From: Tachypleus tridentatus | Taxonomy: Eukaryota; Arthropoda; Merostomata; Xiphosura; Limulidae | Length of the DNA: 64,000 nt | Reading direction: 5' to 3' | Assembly (NCBI RefSeq): GCF_004210375.1 | Contig: NC_134825.1 | Coordinates: 1,612,001 to 1,676,000, forward strand | Part shown: piece after piece, positions 59,331 to 64,000 of the stretch | Numbering within the stretch: position 1 is the first letter of the stretch | Layout of the letters: each line of letters begins with the position of its first letter | Translations under genes and position numbers: made by a program | The notes under the pieces: model-generated | Told to the model about the DNA's origin: nothing | Databases searched by the model: none | The model's input: only the letters and a program-made list of their open reading frames with translations

Positions 59331-60354
59331 ATGTATTTGTTAAATTTACAATTGTCTTGGTTTTCTTCATTCTGAAATCCTTGCTGCTCGTTTTAACAAT
59401 ATCAGCCATCTGCCATCTTGGTGTAACATGTTTACCTCCTAGCATTCTAAATAAGTACTTTTTAGTTTTAACATAATCAAACAACTGTTTTAGATAGCCC
59501 ATTTTTTGGATTTTATTAACATTTATTTTAGTTATATATTTGAGTTTTATTGGTTATCCAACGTGAACACAAAATAGAACAATTCAAACTGTTATCCATA
59601 ACAACAGAGTAGATAAAGGGGGGGGGAGTGAACAGCATTGTTTTCTTACAGTACTGTATGTCTCCCAATTTGGCAATCAGTTAGCCTTTATAAATTATTA
59701 TATTATCTGTTTTTCCATTTTATTTCTTTAGTAAGTCGATTAAATTTGATTTTTATTATCTGTTTAATGACTTCAGTAACATGTCTGTCTTGAATTAAAT
59801 GTAATTTACTTTTAAGAAGCTACAAAATGTGTGCCACATCTTTCACCTTATTGTTTTAATTTATTATCAGTAAATCTCGTATTTTAGAATTGAAGTTTTA
59901 CAAAAATTTTTATATACAATTTTATTTGTTTTTTCTCAACATGTAAAAATATTTAATTATGCGATGATAACCAACTGTATCAACGCTTCAACTTTGTAAC
60001 CAGACTCTAAATGTATGTTTTCTTATAGCAAAGCCACATCGGGCTATCTGCTAAGCTCACCGAGAGGTATCGAACATCTGACTTAAGCGTTATAAATCCG
60101 TAGACTTACCGCTGTACTAGCGGGAGACTCCAGAGTCTTAAAAGTGGTTAAGAGTCAAAATAAAAACTCCCTAGCTAAATCTCTGGCACGAGCCATGATA
60201 GTAAGTTGGAGTAGGAACACATCGAAAACTTGTGAACAAAACAATATGTAGACTTCAGTACAATACTCGGATAAACAGTGAAACCCAGTGTACTTGTAGC
60301 TACATGACTTTTCTAGTTTCGTTAAATATAATGTTTTGTTTACTTTCACTGTAG
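59331..60354. other. Kinase intron 1, 3' part
   Basis: AT-rich, with a ggggggg run near 59620 and one second-family SINE at 60023-60132. It ends in the acceptor ctttcactgtag. Confidence 0.5.
60023..60132 (-). mobile_element. Second-family tRNA-like SINE (minus)
   Basis: The plus strand reads cttatagcaaagccacatcg, ggctatctgctaagctcacc, gaggtatcgaacatctgact and ataaatccgtagacttaccg. On the minus strand this gives a tRNA-like gtacagcggtaagtctacgg and a B-box-like gttcgatacc. It is the best copy of this family in the window. Confidence 0.75.
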
Positions 60355-60574
60355 GATTGAGAGTAGCAGCTAAAATTACCCAGCAGCCTTTATTCCATAA
60401 CATCGGAGAGAGAAATTCTCTTCCTTTACATCACCCTAATATTATCCAAACATTGCAAATATACGACACACCAGTTAAACGGCGATTGGTGCTTATGGAG
60501 TATGGTGGTCATCAGAACCTTCAAAGAATTCTGGATTCAGCAGTTGATTATCTAGAAAGGAACCGACGAAACGG
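60355..60574 (+). CDS. mos: Mos-like kinase, second coding exon (N-lobe)
   Basis: The acceptor is ctttcactgtag and the donor gg|gttagt. The first two bases complete the Gly codon from exon 1. It reads LRVAAKITQQPLF, where Lys 226 is the ATP-anchoring lysine of the VAxK motif. Next come GERNSLPL (Glu 238 is the likely alphaC glutamate), HHPNIIQTLQIYDTP, and the hinge LVLMEYGGHQNLQRIL, which is close to the MEFGG hinge of vertebrate Mos. It is open throughout. The residues between the hinge and the next exon are fewer than in vertebrate Mos, so a small extra exon could be missing. Confidence 0.82.
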
Positions 60575-60683
60575 GTTAGTCTTTTCATTAGGGCACCTTC
60601 AATAAAATCTATTTAGAATCAAGTATTTTGTCTATACGTTTAATGATTACTAACAGCAGTCTACTTATTTTATACATACAGTA

Positions 60684-60894
60684 TCATGTAACGTAATGGA
60701 AGTTGGGGAGGTATTCTATTTAGGTTATTAATTGTGTCATGTAACGTAGTGGAAATGGGAGAGGTATTCTATTTAGGTTATTAATTGTGTCATGTAACGT
60801 AGTGGAAATGGGAGAGGTATTCTATTTAGGTTATTAATTGTGTCATGTAACCTAGTGGAAGTTGAGGAGGTATTTTGTTTAGGTTATAAATAGT
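60684..60894. repeat. 53-bp tandem repeat, 4 copies
   Basis: The unit starts catgtaacgtagtggaaat and contains ggtattctatttaggttatt. Starts are at 60685, 60738, 60791 and 60844. It lies in kinase intron 2. Confidence 0.94.
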
Positions 60895-62151
60895 ATTATC
60901 ACTAAGAACCGTGGTGCTGAGTACATAGATATGTGCAGAGACAAAAATGATCACGGCGTTCTATCTATTATTATATCATGCTTATAAATAACGTTTAAAG
61001 TTAAATTATATCTTTATTTAATTGCTATCAACGGGCATATCGCAGCTTGGATAACAGTGATATTATTGTGTACTTCTACCACATGTATGTTTGTAGAAAA
61101 TAAAGTAAACTTCTATTTAGCATTGATTTCACTTTATAAGCGTATGTTATATTAATGTTTCATAAATAGGTTTCATTTTTGGTTACTACATGACAGTACA
61201 AACTGTTCTTATATGACGGTATTTTGTAACGTCTTACATATTGTATATCAAACCAATTTCAGTAAAAATCAATATATATAAATAAAGAAAGAATAATTTA
61301 AAAATATTCAAAGTATTAAGCAGATGAAGTATTTATGTTCAAACAGCTGGTATGGGTAGAGAAAACTCTATGTACTCACACCAGCTATTTTAATATGTAT
61401 ATATTTTTCTCTACAAGTTTCGTCATCACAGATCAAGTATTTATGCAACTGACATATTTGTGCACAACATATTGATGTCTGTGTTTAAAAATACCAGATT
61501 TTTAATTATCAAAAATACATAGTTGTAGTTTCCTTTAGATTTTCAGTGGCACAAGTCTTATCGTCTGTGTGTATTACCATATTTAACTGCCTGGTTAAAT
61601 ATTCTCTTAACGTTGATCTAGTGCTCCTGGTTACTTGCACTATCCTGGTGAAATCATTCCAGCTTTATTAGCCACCAGTTTAATCCAGAATTAGAGAAAC
61701 CGAGAGAACTGACATAATATATCTATTGCCGCTGAATTATTATAATAAAAAAACAAATGCTTACCTTTCAAACTACTGCAAGGAAATTTAGAAAAAGAGG
61801 ATAAGGAAGTAATAAAAGATACAAAGATTTAGGGATATTAATATCGGAAGAGTTCAGAAGGTATCTAGGGATAAATATACAAAACCAATGCAAAAATTCC
61901 TACATAAGTATCTAGTAAGTTCATAATCAATTTTGCTATTTAGTTGTTATTAGTCGCTGTAAAACTGTATAGCATTATTTATTTAAGCACTTTTGCTCAA
62001 AACTGAACTCGTGAACTGACAGTAATTTAATATTTAGTTGTAGATAAAATTTATTATTGGAAAGAGTTGCCTATTTGTGTATTGATTTTTGTATGTTTTG
62101 AGTATTCATCCCTACCTTGTTTTGTACGTTTGGCATTTCCAACCCTACATC
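60895..62151. other. Kinase intron 2
   Basis: AT-rich. 61340-61440 holds a weak Penelope-type piece (acagctggtatgggtagaga, with tttctctacaag later) and the palindromic ctggtatgg/ccagct pair. No exon is recognised. Confidence 0.45.
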
Positions 62152-62194
62152 ATGAAGGCAATATCCCGAATGTTTGTCACTGTCCGTTTTGCAG
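62152..62194 (+). repeat. 43-bp copy of kinase exon 3 sequence inside intron 2
   Basis: Bases atgaaggcaatatcccgaat and the following 23 match 62582-62624 in the next exon at 40 of 43 positions, the same strand, offset by 430 bp. The first 24 or more bases are identical. It ends in gttttgcag. A partial exon duplication is the simplest reading. Confidence 0.85.
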
Positions 62195-62409
62195 GGTTTT
62201 TTTTTATTACTTGCGTATAATTAGTGGTGGTTAGTGGAAAATCCTGCTCAGATCTGTATTATGAAGTAACGAAGCACTGGAGACGGAAAGAAATATGCTA
62301 TTACGAATATATATCTTAGTGTTTTATCAGTTTAAGTCCTTCAAGTATTTCATGTGGATTTGTGCTTTTAATTTTTAAGTTGACATACAGTTTAACTGTT
62401 TGTGTACAG

Positions 62410-62755
62410 GATCGCAATTCAAATTTCTTCAGCTTTGGCTTACTGCCATGAGAAAGGAATTATCCATCGTGACGTCAAACCAGCCAACGTCACTGTGTCC
62501 TCGTCGTGGGTGTGCAAGTTGACCGACTTTGGGTTGGCAGTACCGACCCGAATGCTGCACAGTGAAGGCCTAACTCGTATTATGAAGGCAATATCCCGAA
62601 TGTTTGGCACTGTCCGTTATACAGCTCCCGAGACATTCTGTGGTCAGTTTCCTGCTCCACATCACGATGTTTACTCAGTTGGTGTTATCTTATGGCAACT
62701 ATTGACCAATGAAATACCTTATGGTAATGAAGCGCCACATACTGTGATATATACA
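62410..62755 (+). CDS. mos: Mos-like kinase, third coding exon (catalytic core)
   Basis: The acceptor is tgtgtacag and the donor aca|gtaagt. The single first base completes a Gly codon. It reads IAIQISSALAYCHEKG, then IIHRDVKPAN with catalytic Asp 314, Lys 316 and Asn 319, then DFG at 332-334, APE at 365-367 and DVYSVGVILWQLL with the helix F Asp 379. All catalytic residues are intact. The activation segment is long, with MKAISRMFGTVRYT before APE. The end resembles Mos (PYG..xxHTVIYTV region). The exon stops in phase 0 and the remaining C-lobe must lie past 64000; I found no further exon in 62756-64000. Confidence 0.85.
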
Positions 62756-63127
62756 GTAAGTTGTATTGGTAAAAACGAGGCAAGAATAAACTTTATATTT
62801 TTGTCTTTTTCTAAATATTACTGGAAAACCATTTATAAACATTTATATCTAAATACATGTTATGCGTTTCATCAAACAAATCATTGTTCATAACTGTGCT
62901 GCTTGCTTTTACACATGAAAATAAAATGGTACACAAATTCTAAAAAATTAAGAAGCTTTGAGGCAGCATCAACATCCAGATCTATAAATATATTAATTTT
63001 ATAATTACTTGCTTGTATGAATAAATGTATTAACTGTATGGCTATCAGATTGAATTAATAAACGTTAGTTTTATGAATAGGTATCAGGAACTTGGATAAC
63101 ATTGTGACAACCTCATAAATAGAAAAT
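62756..63127. other. Start of kinase intron 3
   Basis: From donor gtaagttg. AT-rich, nothing recognised. Confidence 0.6.
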
Positions 63128-63729
63128 GTTTGTGATGTCGAGAAAACCCACTTGTAGAGAAATATATATGCAAAAACGGCTCGTTTGGGTTGAGAAAATA
63201 TTTTACATAGAAGAGCGAACAACGTTTCGACCTTCTTCGGTCATTGTCAGGTTCACAAAGAAAGAGGTAACTGACCGGAAGCTGACCACATGTTGGAAGG
63301 GGTTGTGTAACTGAGTGTCGGAATGTAGAGGGCGGTGTAAGATGCTTGAATATATAATATACTTTTATTTTATTACATTTCATATAGGTATAAAGGCGTT
63401 CCTTTATATTCGATTATTTTGGGTTTACGTTGTTGTATAAGTAAGGCTTCTTTAATTTTGCGTTTGTTTATGTTTGTTTCTTTATTTAGAATTTGAGTGT
63501 TTTCTATGGTTATGTTATGTTTATTTGACTTGCAATGTTCGAAAACGTGTGAAGGTGACTTTTTATGTTCTTTGAATCTAGTTTCCATTTTTCTACTTGT
63601 TTCTCCAATGTAGAAGTCGTGACAGTTATCACATTGTATTTTGTAAATAATGTTGGTGTGGTGTTTGTCAGTGTAATTTTTACATAGTATAGACAGGAAG
63701 AACGCAATAAACAGGAAGAAAGCAATCAA
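63128..63729 (-). mobile_element. Penelope-like retroelement 3' half with GIY-YIG nuclease
   Basis: On the minus strand an open frame (63729-63373) encodes a GIY-YIG endonuclease: NIIYKIQCDNC, DFYIGETSRKMETRFKEHKK, EHCKSNKHNITIE and KRKIKEALLIQQRKP. The Tyr, Gly, Arg and Glu of the fold are in place. After its stop come about 240 bp of 3' end with gtcgaaacgttgttcgctct and a terminus complementary to gtgatgtcgagaaaacccac. This makes it the reference for the foldbacks at 14678 and 24636 and the fragment at 41327. In Penelope-like elements this nuclease is C-terminal to the RT, and here the RT upstream is missing because the sequence changes orientation near 63730. Confidence 0.88.
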
Positions 63730-64000
63730 ATATCATTTCTTAACCTCAAAATTACAAGAACCGACACACAATTCAAAACAAAAATCCACCGAAAAATCAC
63801 CCACACTGGACTATACATTCCTTGAGACTCAGCACATGAAACAAAACAAAAACTCAACATACTAAGAAACCAAATAAACACAGCCATAAACCTATGCTCA
63901 TCAGATAAAATTAACGATGAATTAGACAAAATAAAACAATACTTCATCAACATCAATAAGTTTCCTCCACATACCGTAGAAAACATTATACGCACACACC
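63730..64000 (+). mobile_element. Penelope-like RT fragment, plus strand, runs off window
   Basis: The plus strand from about 63730 reads EESNQISFLNLKITRTDTQF, KTKIHRKITHTGLYIP, an in-frame TGA (63823-63825, where Trp is expected), then DSAHETKQKLNILRNQINTA and PPHTVENIIRTH. This is the C-terminal palm/thumb part of Penelope-type RT (F-LDL..I....T, T..K.T.TG.YI). It points away from the GIY-YIG fragment on the other strand. Continuation lies past 64000. Confidence 0.82.

Noticed and set aside
63726-63995. An 89-codon minus-strand membrane-like protein
   Set aside because: It is the shadow of the plus-strand Penelope RT fragment, which has clear family motifs.
62756-64000. The last kinase exon
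   Set aside because: No stretch resembling the C-lobe after HTVIYT was found; the sequence is AT-rich and then Penelope-like.

Overview
This is an AT-rich piece of an animal nuclear genome. It has split genes with GT/AG introns, dozens of decayed transposons, tRNA-derived SINEs and an unusual number of minisatellites. The repeat mix (tRNA-headed SINEs, Penelope-like 3' ends that read as gaacaacgtttcgacctt, a Tx1-like LINE) and the arthropod-like proteins suggest a chelicerate, most likely a horseshoe crab. That assignment is inference from repeat style, not from a search.

Two host genes are supported, both on the + strand and both cut by a window edge. The first is the 3' half of an aspartylglucosaminidase (AGA, lysosomal glycoasparaginase). 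It has five exons between 4880 and 12434, with phase-compatible splice sites, an intact nucleophile Thr and a stop codon; the 5' exons lie before the window. The second is the 5' half of a Mos-like serine/threonine kinase, with exons at 48253-48924, 60355-60574 and 62410-62755. Its catalytic motifs are intact and it has a long N-terminal extension; the last exon(s) lie past the window end. The roughly 36 kb between the two genes holds no host gene I can defend.

Layout: 1-4879 is AT-rich sequence with an 81-bp minisatellite and a mariner-type MITE. 4880-12434 is AGA, whose introns carry a decayed multicopy protein element (5743-7086) and a 2-kb inverted pair of Penelope-like fragments (8325-10350). 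13480-16640 is a DIRS-like remnant carrying a Penelope foldback. 16808-22430 is a Tx1-like LINE on the minus strand. 22900-28560 is a jockey-like LINE on the minus strand, split by a complete hAT transposon with an 8-bp target duplication. 28607-29023 is a 42-bp array. 29985-33690 is a second Tx1-like LINE on the plus strand, 5'-truncated. 34264-41092 holds four SINEs with target duplications. 41129-46741 holds minisatellites, including a 2.5-kb purine-rich 50-bp array. 48253-62755 is the kinase gene, with 57-, 52-, 74- and 53-bp arrays in its introns. 63128-64000 has two Penelope-like fragments in opposite orientation.

No operon or multi-gene system is visible. The points of most interest are the Penelope foldbacks with target duplications, the autonomous hAT and its matching MITE, a 43-bp copy of kinase exon sequence inside the preceding intron, and higher-order structure in the minisatellites.
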